This document shows, in pieces, positions 1-5,993 of a stretch of DNA of 7,766 nucleotides; position 1 is the first letter of the stretch; the number at the start of each line of letters is the position of its first letter. A program made the translations under genes and the position numbers. Under the pieces are notes generated by a model that had not been told where the DNA came from, made no database searches, and saw only the letters and a program-made list of their open reading frames with translations. Source of the DNA: Caldilineaceae bacterium (GTDB lineage: Bacteria; Chloroflexota; Anaerolineae; Caldilineales; Caldilineaceae). The stretch is from NCBI GenBank assembly GCA_015494005.1, contig WGCB01000010.1, positions 1 to 7,766 of the forward strand, written 5' to 3'.

Positions 1-343
1 GCCAGAAGGCGTGCAGGCGAGGGTAGATGGGCTTGCCCAGGCCGCTGAGCACATTCTCCTCCACGGTCAGGTCGCTGAAGGGCTTGACGATCTGGAAAGT
101 GCGGGCGATGCCCAGGGCCACGATCTGGTGGGGCCGCCGCCTGTGGATGGGCTGCCCCTGGAAGAGAACCTCTCCCTCTGTGGGCCGAAGGAAGCCGGAA
201 ATGCAGTTGAAGAGGGTGGTCTTGCCCGCGCCGTTGGGGCCGATCAACCCCAGGATGCCCTGGTCCGCGACCAGGCTCACCTGCTTCAGCGCGGTGAGCC
301 CGCCGAAGCGCATGGTCACATCCCTCACCTCCAGCAGGCTCAT
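1..343 (-). CDS. livG: ABC transporter ATP-binding protein LivG, N-terminal part (truncated by window edge)
   Basis: This is the ATPase subunit of a branched-chain-amino-acid-type (HAAT) ABC importer; it hydrolyses ATP on the cytoplasmic face to drive uptake through LivH/LivM. I translated 114 residues from the ATG at 343; the rest lies beyond position 1. Visible motifs are the Walker A loop GPNGAGKTT at residues 35-43, the following LFNCISGF stretch typical of LivG, and the Q-loop glutamine (TFQ, residue 84) followed by the LTVEENV segment. The signature motif, Walker B and H-loop are outside the window. The start overlaps the livM stop as ATGA, with GGAGG 7 nt upstream inside livM, so translation is probably coupled. 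Compared with E. coli LivG as I recall it, the stretch between FGGL and the Walker A loop is one residue shorter (the usual GE or QE is reduced). A LivF partner would be expected next, off-window. Confidence 0.93.
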   Translation of the reverse strand, partial: MSLLEVRDVTMRFGGLTALKQVSLVADQGILGLIGPNGAGKTTLFNCISGFLRPTEGEVLFQGQPIHRRRPHQIVALGIARTFQIVKPFSDLTVEENVLSGLGKPIYPRLHAFW

Positions 344-1275
344 GCCGCCACCTCCTCGCTCTCGGCCATCTCCTGGCCCTCCACCCCGGGGATGGCCTCG
401 CCCTTCCCCCAGAGCCGGCGCAGCTGCATCCAGAGCCAGCTTTCATCCCCCAGCAGGCCGTGGGGCTGGAAGAGCATCATGAGCACCAGGAGCGCGCCGT
501 AGAGGGTGAAGCGATAGTCCTGGACGAAGCGTAGGAGCTCCGGCGCGGCCTTCAGGATGATGGCTCCCACGATGGGACCGCGCAGGGTGCCCACCCCGCC
601 GAAAACCACCATGGAGAGGATGACGATGGACTCGATGAAGACGAAGGTGTCCGGGAAGAGGCTGCCGATGAAGTGCCCGTAGAGGGCCCCTGCGCCGCCA
701 GCCAGGGCCGCGCTGAGCATGAAGGCGTAGATCTTGAAGCGGGGCACGCTGATCCCCACCGCTGCGGCCGCGTCCTCCTCCAGGCGGATGGCGTCGAAGG
801 CCAGGCCCACCCAGGTGCGGCTCACGTGCCAGCTCACCAGCCAGACCAGGGCCGTGTAGGCCAGGACCAGGGCCAGGTAGGGGAGGCCGCCCCGGAAGGT
901 GACGCCGAAGAGGCTGGGCGCAGGGATGCCCACGATGCCCATGGCCCCGCCGAAGAAATCCACGTACTTGAAGAGGGCCACCACCACGAAATTCACCCCC
1001 ATGGTGGCCAGCACCAGGAAGTCGTGGCGCACCCGCAGGCTGGGCAGCCCCAGCACGCTCCCCACCAGGCCCGTCACCAGGATGGCGGCCAGCAGCCCGG
1101 TCCAGAAGCTCTGGCCGTAGTTCACCGTGAGGATGGCGGAGGTGTAGGCGCCGATGCCGAAGAAGGCCGCGTGTCCCAGGCTCACCTGGCCGGCGAACCC
1201 GGTGAGGATGTTCAGGGAGAGGGCCAGGGAGACCCAGATCCCCACCAGAATGGCGACGGTCAGATAGTAGGACAT
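340..1275 (-). CDS. livM: Branched-chain amino acid ABC transporter permease LivM
   Basis: This is one of two inner-membrane permease subunits of the HAAT importer and forms the translocation channel with LivH. It has 311 residues, within the usual LivM size. It begins with a hydrophobic helix, then carries the LivM hallmark SLGHAAFFGIGAY at residues 32-44. A cytoplasmic EAA-like coupling loop lies around 162-200 (EEDAAAAVGI, then KIYAFMLSAALAGGAGAL), and GGVGTLRGP follows at 226-233. Around eight or more hydrophobic segments are visible. The C-terminal helix ends in QPHGLLG (270-276), followed by a charged tail. The ATG at 1275 directly abuts the livH stop (TAG-ATG, no spacer), with GGAGG 6 nt before it inside the livH end. 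Its own TGA overlaps the livG start by 4 nt. Substrate specificity cannot be read from the permease. Confidence 0.95.
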   Translation of the reverse strand: MSYYLTVAILVGIWVSLALSLNILTGFAGQVSLGHAAFFGIGAYTSAILTVNYGQSFWTGLLAAILVTGLVGSVLGLPSLRVRHDFLVLATMGVNFVVVALFKYVDFFGGAMGIVGIPAPSLFGVTFRGGLPYLALVLAYTALVWLVSWHVSRTWVGLAFDAIRLEEDAAAAVGISVPRFKIYAFMLSAALAGGAGALYGHFIGSLFPDTFVFIESIVILSMVVFGGVGTLRGPIVGAIILKAAPELLRFVQDYRFTLYGALLVLMMLFQPHGLLGDESWLWMQLRRLWGKGEAIPGVEGQEMAESEEVAA

Positions 1276-2145
1276 CTACGCCCTCCCCAGCAGGCCGTGC
1301 GGGCGGAACATGAGCATGAGGATGAGCACCAGGAAGGCGATGGCGTCCCGAGGCAGGACGAAGCCGATGCTGGCCACCAGGAAGGTCTCGGCCACGGCCA
1401 GGAGCAGGCCGGCCAGGATGGTGCCGGGCAGGCTGCCCATGCCCCCCAGGACGATGACCACGAAGGCCTTGTACGAGGGCAGGTCCCCCATGGTGGCGTA
1501 GACCGTGTTGTCGTAGACCCCCACCAGGACCCCCGCAGCCCCGGCCAGGGCGCTGCCCACGAAGAAGTTGTAGGCGATGACCCGGTTCAGGTTGATCCCC
1601 ACCGCGGCGGCCATCTCCCGGTCCATGGAGGCGGCCTGCCAGCCCAGGCCAATGCGGGTGCGGGTGAGGAGCAGCCAGACCAGGGCCAGGAGCGCCACGG
1701 TCACCGCCACCACCAGGGTCTGTTTGGGCGTCAGGTCGAAGAGGGGGGTGTCGATCCGGGGCAGGCCCGCGCCCCCCGCGGGGAAGGCCCGCTGGTAGGG
1801 CCCCATGAGCCAGGGCTTCTGGAGCAGGTCCGTGAGCAGGATGAAGAGCCCCACGCTGGCGATGAGGGGGACGGTGCGGGGGGCGTCCAGCATGTAGAAG
1901 TAGACGCCCCGGTAGATGAGCACGCCCACCACGCCGGCCACCAGCATGGCCAGGGCCAGGGCCAGCCAGAAATTGCCCAGCCAGCCGAAGGCCAGCACGC
2001 CGATGAAGGCGCCGATGGTGTAGACCGCGGCATGAGCGATGTGCAGGATCTTGAGCACGCCGTAGATCATGGTCAGGCCAATGGCCATGAGGATGTAGAT
2101 GCTGCCCAGGACCACGGCATTGGCCAGGTTTTCGAAGAGCGGCAC
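1276..2145 (-). CDS. livH: Branched-chain amino acid ABC transporter permease LivH
   Basis: This is the second permease subunit of the HAAT importer, paralogous to LivM. From the GTG at 2145 it has 289 residues, normal for LivH, and starts MPLFENLANAVVLGSIYIL, which matches the family N-terminus. The first helices carry GSIYILMAIGLTMIYG (14-29) and the IAHAAVYTIGAF region (36-47). The EAA-type coupling loop is at about 170-205 (MDREMAAAVGI, then SALAGAAGVL), LGGMGSLPG is at 233-241, and the protein ends RPHGLLGRA. The frame is open to a TTG at 2175, but that codon sits inside a perfect inverted repeat and would add ten Pro/Asp-rich residues. GTG 2145 has GGAG 8 nt upstream and better family agreement. 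It is the second gene of the liv operon, 70 nt after livJ, with no gap to livM. Confidence 0.93.
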   Translation of the reverse strand: MPLFENLANAVVLGSIYILMAIGLTMIYGVLKILHIAHAAVYTIGAFIGVLAFGWLGNFWLALALAMLVAGVVGVLIYRGVYFYMLDAPRTVPLIASVGLFILLTDLLQKPWLMGPYQRAFPAGGAGLPRIDTPLFDLTPKQTLVVAVTVALLALVWLLLTRTRIGLGWQAASMDREMAAAVGINLNRVIAYNFFVGSALAGAAGVLVGVYDNTVYATMGDLPSYKAFVVIVLGGMGSLPGTILAGLLLAVAETFLVASIGFVLPRDAIAFLVLILMLMFRPHGLLGRA

Positions 2146-2153
2146 GGGTTCGT

Positions 2154-2157
2154 CTCC
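2154..2157 (-). promoter_or_regulatory. Ribosome binding site deciding the livH GTG start
   Basis: GGAG lies 8 nt upstream of the GTG at 2145. It favours this start over the longer TTG frame at 2175, which lies in the arm of a hairpin. Confidence 0.6.
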
Positions 2158-2168
2158 AGGATCGGTTG

Positions 2169-2202
2169 GGGGCAAGGCATCCCCTCAGGAACGCCTTGCC
2201 CC
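2169..2202 (-). repeat. Perfect 10-bp inverted repeat (palindromic element) in the livJ-livH gap
   Basis: GGGGCAAGGC at 2169-2178 and GCCTTGCCCC at 2193-2202 are exact reverse complements around a 14-nt loop. In the transcript it forms a strong GC-rich hairpin between the binding-protein and permease cistrons. No U-tract follows on the minus strand, so it is not a classical terminator. It may protect the upstream livJ message or reduce read-through. The flank reads CTGTAGGGGC on the minus strand, resembling the abundant 'GTAGGGGC...GCCCCTAC' interspersed palindromes I recall from Chloroflexota and cyanobacteria (general knowledge, not checked). Confidence 0.85.
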
Positions 2203-2215
2203 TACAGGTTGCGCA

Positions 2216-3421
2216 TCACTGGCTGGGTGTCACCAGCGCCTCGTCGGTGAACTCGTGGTAGAAGTGGAAGGCCCCGTCCTGGACGATCTGGGCCCCCACC
2301 GGGCGGACCACCTCCCGCCCTGGGGTGAAGCGCCAGAAGGGACCGGTGGCCACGTCCTCGAAGTCCTTCAGCCCGGCGATGGCCTGGGCGATGGCGTCCG
2401 CGTCCGTGCTGCCCGCAGTGCGGATGGCGTAGGCCAGGACCTGGACCGCGTCGAAGGCGCTGGCGCCCACCATGTCCGCCTCCTCGCCGTAGGTGGCCTT
2501 GTACTCCTTCAGGAAGCGCTGGGTCATGGGCCGCTCGCTGTCCCGGTTCAGGTCCGTGGTGATGACCACGCCCTCCGCGGCCGGGCCAGCCAGCTCGATG
2601 AACTTGGGCGAGTCGTAGCCCTCCTGGCCCACGATCTGGGTTTCCAGCCCTTCATCCACGGCCTGGCTGACCAGTTTGGCCGCCTCGTTGTAGTAGCCCG
2701 TGGCGTAGACCGCATCCGGGGCGATCTCCTTCAGGTTGCCGATGATGGGGCGAAAGTCCGTCTCGCCCAGGGGATAGTTCGTCTCGAAGACGATCTCCAG
2801 CCCCAGCGTCGCCGCATGCTCCTTGAAGCCGTCGGTCAGGCTCTGACCGAAGTCGTTGTCGATGGTCAGGATAGCCACCCGCTTGTGGCCCATGACGTTG
2901 CCTACCAGCTCCGCGCCCACACGGCCTTCCACATCAGCCAGGGTGCCCACCCGGAAGATCTTGTCCCCGGTCTGGGTGATGCTGGGATGGATGGCGTAGG
3001 CGGAGATCATGGGCACGCCGGCCTCCTGGAAGACAGGCGCCGCGGCTCGGGTGGCGCCGGAGTAGCTGCCGCTGATGCCGGCCACCACCTGGTCCTGCTC
3101 GATGAGTTTGCGGGCGATGGCCGCGGCCTGGTCCGGAGAGGCGGCGTCATCGTAGTGGATCAGCTCCAGGGGGCGGCCCAGCACGCCGCCGGCGTCGTTG
3201 ATCATGGTGACGGCCAGCTGGGCGGACTGGAGGGCGCTGGTGCCGTCCGCGGCGGCGAAGCCGGTGGTGGGAGCGAAGATGCCCAGCTTGATGGGCTCCG
3301 CGGCCGGGGCCTCGGCCTGGCCGCCGGTCTCGGCCACAGGCGGCGCGCCGGGGGCGCAGGCGGTCACCGTCAGGGCCAGGATGGCCAGCAGGGTGAGGAG
3401 AATCGTGAAGCGTGGTTTCAT
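2216..3421 (-). CDS. livJ: Branched-chain amino acid-type substrate-binding lipoprotein LivJ/LivK
   Basis: This is the extracytoplasmic solute receptor of the HAAT importer; it captures ligand and delivers it to LivHM. From the ATG at 3421 it has 401 residues. The N-terminus is a lipoprotein signal: MKPRF, a hydrophobic core, then the lipobox VTAC with Cys22 as the lipidated residue. A Gly/Ala/Pro/Glu linker (23-43) precedes the periplasmic-binding-protein type I fold. Family features are LGIFAPTTGFAA (46-57), INDAGGVLGRPLEL (74-87), DD at 91-92 in the usual DD..SP context, and GSYSGATRAAAPVF (118-131), the region that normally binds the ligand carboxylate and amine. The start is well supported by AAGGAGGG at 3426-3433; the frame stays open upstream to 3592, but that extension has no signal character. 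Ligands of this family include Leu/Ile/Val, other amino acids, urea and aromatic acids, so the substrate here is open. Confidence 0.94.
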   Translation of the reverse strand: MKPRFTILLTLLAILALTVTACAPGAPPVAETGGQAEAPAAEPIKLGIFAPTTGFAAADGTSALQSAQLAVTMINDAGGVLGRPLELIHYDDAASPDQAAAIARKLIEQDQVVAGISGSYSGATRAAAPVFQEAGVPMISAYAIHPSITQTGDKIFRVGTLADVEGRVGAELVGNVMGHKRVAILTIDNDFGQSLTDGFKEHAATLGLEIVFETNYPLGETDFRPIIGNLKEIAPDAVYATGYYNEAAKLVSQAVDEGLETQIVGQEGYDSPKFIELAGPAAEGVVITTDLNRDSERPMTQRFLKEYKATYGEEADMVGASAFDAVQVLAYAIRTAGSTDADAIAQAIAGLKDFEDVATGPFWRFTPGREVVRPVGAQIVQDGAFHFYHEFTDEALVTPSQ

Positions 3422-3525
3422 ACTTCCCTCCTTGTGGTGTGTGGTTGTGGAGATGTCAAAGCGACCGAAGGCAATGGGCAAGCCGTCTTCCAACATGCAA
3501 CGCCAGTGGGGGGAGGGATGCTTTG

Positions 3526-3554
3526 ATTGTATCGCAAGTGGCTGAAAATCGAAA
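3526..3554 (-). promoter_or_regulatory. Candidate promoter for the liv operon
   Basis: On the minus strand TACAAT (3531-3526) matches five of six bases of the -10 consensus. TTTCGA 17 nt upstream (3554-3549) is only a weak -35. It sits just downstream of the terminator at 3572-3615 and would give a 5' UTR of roughly 95-100 nt before the livJ start. The position is sensible, but the -35 match is poor. Confidence 0.4.
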
Positions 3555-3571
3555 CCTTGTGTGCAGGGTGC

Positions 3572-3615
3572 AAAAAAGCCCTTCCCCGCCATCCGGGAGG
3601 ACGACGGGGAAGGGC
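3572..3615 (-). terminator. Strong intrinsic terminator upstream of livJ
   Basis: GCCCTTCCCCG (3615-3605 on minus) pairs perfectly with CGGGGAAGGGC (3588-3578), an 11-bp GC-rich stem with a 16-nt loop. It is followed at once on the minus strand by six T residues (3577-3572). On the plus strand the run after the stem is only AAAA, so it works leftwards. It would end transcription from the membrane-protein gene (stop at 3735) before the liv operon. If a promoter lies further upstream, it could instead be a leader attenuator for livJ. Confidence 0.9.
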
Positions 3616-3734
3616 AAAAGCAAGGGCCAGGAGGTTCTCACACCATGTCGAGCTTGTATGCATTCCCATCAGCGCAGCGGCAGTTGTGGCCCGAAGCTGC
3701 TTCTACCCGTTAGATGCCACCCGGTGCGGCGGGG
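3616..3734. other. Gene-free spacer, unassigned
   Basis: These 119 bp lie between the stop of the membrane-protein gene and the terminator. I find no tRNA, SRP RNA, RNase P or tmRNA hallmark and no riboswitch consensus I can name. Local features are a short GTGGC/GCCAC pairing (3686-3690 with 3716-3720), a GAAGC-x-GCTTC palindrome inside it, and GGTTCTCACACC near 3633. Base composition is less GC-rich than the flanking genes. It is probably the 3' UTR of the upstream gene; a small RNA or leader ending at the terminator is possible. Small open frames here lack ribosome binding sites. Confidence 0.4.
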
Positions 3735-4337
3735 TTACATGGACGATGGGCTCTGGGCCGGCTTCCCAGGGGAGTCGCCCGCCGACCGGCGCCGCCGCCA
3801 CTGGACCAGGAAATAGGCCAGGATGACCAGGTCCAGCCCGTACTCGAAGAGGGTGAACGGGCGGCCGTAGTAGCGGGGATCCCAGTAGCTCACCGGGCCC
3901 CGGAAGCGATAGTGCCAGTTGAAGGGGAAGAGGAGCAGGGGGCCGTCGTAGTTGTGGGTGAAGACGTCCACCAGGGTGTGGAAGCTGGCCCCTACGGCCA
4001 GCCAGAAGAGCAGGGACATCCAGCGATGTCCCCGGCGCATGCCCGGCCAGCTCACCGCCAGGATCAAGGCCAGGATGAAGGGAGCGTGGAGGAAGTTGTG
4101 GGGCACGATCCAGAGGGGATCGTTGAAGAAGTGGTAATCGTAGCGGGAGAAGAAGCCGGTCATGGGCGTGGGTTCCACCCAGCGATGGTAGACCACGTAG
4201 CCCACGGTGAGGATCATCAGGGGCACGTCCGGGAGGAAGGAGCCCAGGAGCAGCCCTTTCATGTGGATGGAGATGCCTCGCCGCTTGAGGCCATCCCCGG
4301 CCAGGGCGGTGATGAGGACGTGGGAGTAGGTGCGCAT
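3735..4337 (-). CDS. Small multi-pass membrane protein, YdjM/DUF457-like putative metal-dependent hydrolase
   Basis: This 200-residue protein has about four hydrophobic segments (roughly 28-50, 83-97, 106-122 and 162-178) and a short basic C-terminal tail (RRRR at 181-184), which suggests a cytoplasmic C-terminus. His and Asp residues lie at or near the membrane borders: His6 in TYSH, GSFLPD with Asp37, PHNFLH (His80, His84), and HTLVDVFTH (His120, Asp124, His128), followed by an aromatic-rich stretch to 158. This H...LPD...H...HxxxDxxTH layout resembles membrane-bound YdjM/DUF457 'metal-dependent hydrolases', but I infer family membership from the pattern only; no reaction or substrate is known to me. 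ATG 4337 is chosen over the more upstream in-frame ATG at 4412 because AAGGAAG lies 6 nt before it and the promoter at 4387-4417 overlaps the upstream start. It appears to be transcribed alone, ending at the terminator at 3572. Confidence 0.8.
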   Translation of the reverse strand: MRTYSHVLITALAGDGLKRRGISIHMKGLLLGSFLPDVPLMILTVGYVVYHRWVEPTPMTGFFSRYDYHFFNDPLWIVPHNFLHAPFILALILAVSWPGMRRGHRWMSLLFWLAVGASFHTLVDVFTHNYDGPLLLFPFNWHYRFRGPVSYWDPRYYGRPFTLFEYGLDLVILAYFLVQWRRRRSAGDSPGKPAQSPSSM

Positions 4338-4351
4338 GGGCAGCTTCCTTT

Positions 4352-4373
4352 TTGTGTGGAACTTGTGTGGAAC
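4352..4373 (-). repeat. Tandem 11-bp direct repeat in the 5' UTR of the membrane-protein gene
   Basis: TTGTGTGGAAC occurs twice back to back on the plus strand (4352-4362 and 4363-4373), 15 nt before the start codon. It is followed by the short inverted repeat GGAAC-GAA-GTTCC (4369-4381), which overlaps the second copy and lies at the predicted 5' end of the transcript. Confidence 0.85.
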
Positions 4374-4386
4374 GAAGTTCCCCTTC

Positions 4387-4417
4387 AGTCTAAACCCTGA
4401 AGCTGCCTCCATGTCAA
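4387..4417 (-). promoter_or_regulatory. Sigma-70-type promoter for the membrane-protein gene
   Basis: A perfect TTGACA -35 box lies at 4417-4412 on the minus strand. The -10 is less clear: TTTAGA at 17-nt spacing (4394-4389) or TAGACT at 19-nt spacing (4392-4387, four of six bases). Either gives a start near 4380 and a leader of about 40-45 nt before ATG 4337. Confidence 0.55.
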
Positions 4418-4439
4418 GTAGAGCGCAACGGTTGAGCTG

Positions 4440-4490
4440 TCGGCCAGGGCCGAATTGCCCCGGCGCGAGCGGGGATGCGCCCTACCGGCC
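4440..4490 (-). repeat. GC-rich 'GTAGGGCGC' palindromic element at the 3' end of the reductase gene
   Basis: On the minus strand the stop region of the reductase runs into GGTAGGGCGC, then CCCCG-7 nt-CGGGG, overlapped by an alternative GGCGC-10 nt-GCGCC pairing. It then continues as GGGGCAATTCGGCC. No U-tract follows. It resembles the element at 2169-2202 in the shared GTAGGG(G)C motif and in its position at a gene junction. It may serve as a transcript 3' end or be a member of an interspersed repeat family (inference). Confidence 0.5.
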
Positions 4491-5882
4491 CAGCGTGGCC
4501 AGCATCTCCTCCACGGAGGTGAACTTGACTCGGGGACGGCCCTGCTCCTGGCCTCGGGCCACCTCCATCTCATCCAGCCGCTTCCAGTCCTCGTAGGAGA
4601 AAATGTGGGGCTGGCGCTCCCGTAGGAAGGCCTCGATGGCCGCGTCCGAGGTGTGGCTGGGCTCCAGGACCTTGCCCGCCTCCAGGTCCGCCAGCATGTG
4701 CTTCACCGTGGCCACCGCGTCCGGCTTGTTGGTGCCGATGACGCCGGAAGGCCCCCGCTTGATCCAGCCGGCCGTGTACTCCCCGACCCGGGGCTGGCCG
4801 CTCTCCTCGTCCAGGACCCGGCCGCTGTCGTTCAGGATCACGCCCCAACTCTCGTTGAAGGGCACGCCCGGGATGGGCAGTCCCCGATAGCCGATGGAGC
4901 GGAAGACCAGGTCCACGGGCAGGGTCTCGTACTCCTCCGTGGGCCGGGGGCGCAGGGTCCCCGCGGCGGTGGCGTAGAGCTCGTTCCTCACCAGGCGCAT
5001 GGCCTTCACCCGGCCCGACTCGTCCCCGATGAGCTCCACCGGGGAGACCAAGAAGCGGATGGTCAGGGTGCGGGGTTTGCCGCTGGGCTGGCGCGCCGCG
5101 TACTCCCGCAGGATCTCCAGCTTGCGCAGGGTGGCCTTGTCTGGGCTCTGCTCCAGCTGGGCCGCGCTCAGGGGATCCAGCTCCATCTCCTCGGGCAGGA
5201 CCCGCACGTCCGCCACCTCCAGCTCTCCCAGCTCCTTGATCTCCGGCGGGGTGAAGGCGGCCTGGGCCGGTCCTCGCCGCCCCAGCACGACGATCTCCCG
5301 CACCTTGCTCTGAGCCAGGGCCTCCAGGGCGTGGTCGGCGATGTCCGTCACGGCCAACTCGTCGTGGCTCTTGGCCAGGATGCGGGCTACGTCCATGGCC
5401 ACGTTGCCCACGCCGATGACGGCCACCCGCTCCGCGCTCAGGTCGAAGTGGCGGTCCCGGAACTCGGGATGGCCGTTGTACCAGGCCACGAACTCTGTGG
5501 CGGCGTGGCTCCCCTGGAGGTCGATGCCGGGGATGTTGAGCTTGCGGTCCGTCTGCGCGCCCACGGAGTAGAGGATCTGGTGGTAGAAGCGGCGCAGATC
5601 GGCCACGCTCACGTCCCGGCCCAGGCCCACATTGCCGAAAAAGCGCACGTTGGGCCGGGCCAGGATGCGATCGAAGAGCTTGGTCACCGACTTGATCTTC
5701 TGGTGGTCCGGGGCCACGCCGAAGCGCACCAGGCCGAAGGGCGTGGGCAGCCGGTCGTAGAAATCGATGGTCACGTTCTGCCCATGGGCTTTCAGCAGGG
5801 CGTCCGCGGCGTAGAAACCCGCGGGACCCGCCCCCACAATGGCCACCCGCAGGGGATGGTCTGGGCTACCGGGTTGTGGCAT
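4482..5882 (-). CDS. fprA: Ferredoxin-NADP+ reductase, FprA / adrenodoxin-reductase type
   Basis: This FAD enzyme passes electrons between NADPH and ferredoxin in the cytoplasm and belongs to the FprA/adrenodoxin reductase branch, not the plant-type FNR. It has 466 residues, close to the roughly 455-460 of mycobacterial FprA. The FAD dinucleotide motif VGAGPAG is at 16-22. The family signatures LPTPFGLVRFGVAPDH (45-60) and AWYNGHP (133-139) follow. The NADPH site GVGNVAMDVARIL spans 157-169, with TDIADHALEAL after it and the 2'-phosphate-binding GRRGPAQAAFT at 201-211. The C-terminal FAD-closing segment YTAGWIKRGPSGVIGTNK is at 369-386. No extra iron-sulfur domain is fused. ATG 5882 has AAAGGAG 6 nt upstream. 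It follows the CBS gene by 111 nt and its stop TAG lies in a repeat-like element. The redox partner is not in the window. Confidence 0.95.
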   Translation of the reverse strand: MPQPGSPDHPLRVAIVGAGPAGFYAADALLKAHGQNVTIDFYDRLPTPFGLVRFGVAPDHQKIKSVTKLFDRILARPNVRFFGNVGLGRDVSVADLRRFYHQILYSVGAQTDRKLNIPGIDLQGSHAATEFVAWYNGHPEFRDRHFDLSAERVAVIGVGNVAMDVARILAKSHDELAVTDIADHALEALAQSKVREIVVLGRRGPAQAAFTPPEIKELGELEVADVRVLPEEMELDPLSAAQLEQSPDKATLRKLEILREYAARQPSGKPRTLTIRFLVSPVELIGDESGRVKAMRLVRNELYATAAGTLRPRPTEEYETLPVDLVFRSIGYRGLPIPGVPFNESWGVILNDSGRVLDEESGQPRVGEYTAGWIKRGPSGVIGTNKPDAVATVKHMLADLEAGKVLEPSHTSDAAIEAFLRERQPHIFSYEDWKRLDEMEVARGQEQGRPRVKFTSVEEMLATLGR

Positions 5883-5993
5883 GGTCTGCTCCTTTGTTCG
5901 GAGGATTGTCCGGAGGGTTGTCTGGGGTGTTTGGCCGGGGCGTCCTGGAGGCGCGTCCAGCGGATCCGCCGGGGACAGGGGCGAGGCTCACCC
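5883..5993. other. Spacer between the CBS gene and the reductase gene
   Basis: It holds the reductase's ribosome binding site, three imperfect 12-nt units (5897-5932), the palindrome GCGGATCCGC (5960-5969) and a short CTGGA/TCCAG hairpin. There is no convincing terminator or promoter, so read-through from the CBS gene is possible. Confidence 0.4.

Noticed and set aside
2146..2175. Longer livH starting at TTG 2175
   Set aside because: The added residues do not match the family, the codon lies in a hairpin arm, and GTG 2145 has a properly spaced GGAG.
673..2250. 525-residue plus-strand open frame opposite livM/livH
   Set aside because: It is rich in His/Gln/Gly/Asp repeats, has no domain and lies fully antisense to two intact permeases; a composition shadow of GC-rich coding DNA.
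2099..3526. 475-residue plus-strand open frame opposite livJ
   Set aside because: Antisense shadow with low-complexity Gly/Ala/Val/Asp content and no ribosome binding site or motif.
3422..3592. N-terminal extension of livJ to 3592
   Set aside because: It would bury the lipoprotein signal peptide internally and bypass the strong AAGGAGGG site before ATG 3421.
3418..3669. Minus-strand frame with four Leu codons (NLLALAFAL) just before the terminator, as a leucine leader peptide for liv attenuation
   Set aside because: There is no ribosome binding site, the frame continues straight through the terminator instead of stopping before it, and no antiterminator pairing was found.
3616..3734. Possible tRNA, SRP RNA or cobalamin/TPP riboswitch
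   Set aside because: No cloverleaf, no GGAAG..AGCAG SRP core in the right arrangement, and no ordered riboswitch consensus elements.
4338..4412. N-terminal extension of the membrane protein to ATG 4412
   Set aside because: This start overlaps the TTGACA box of the candidate promoter and reads through the tandem repeat; ATG 4337 has its own ribosome binding site.
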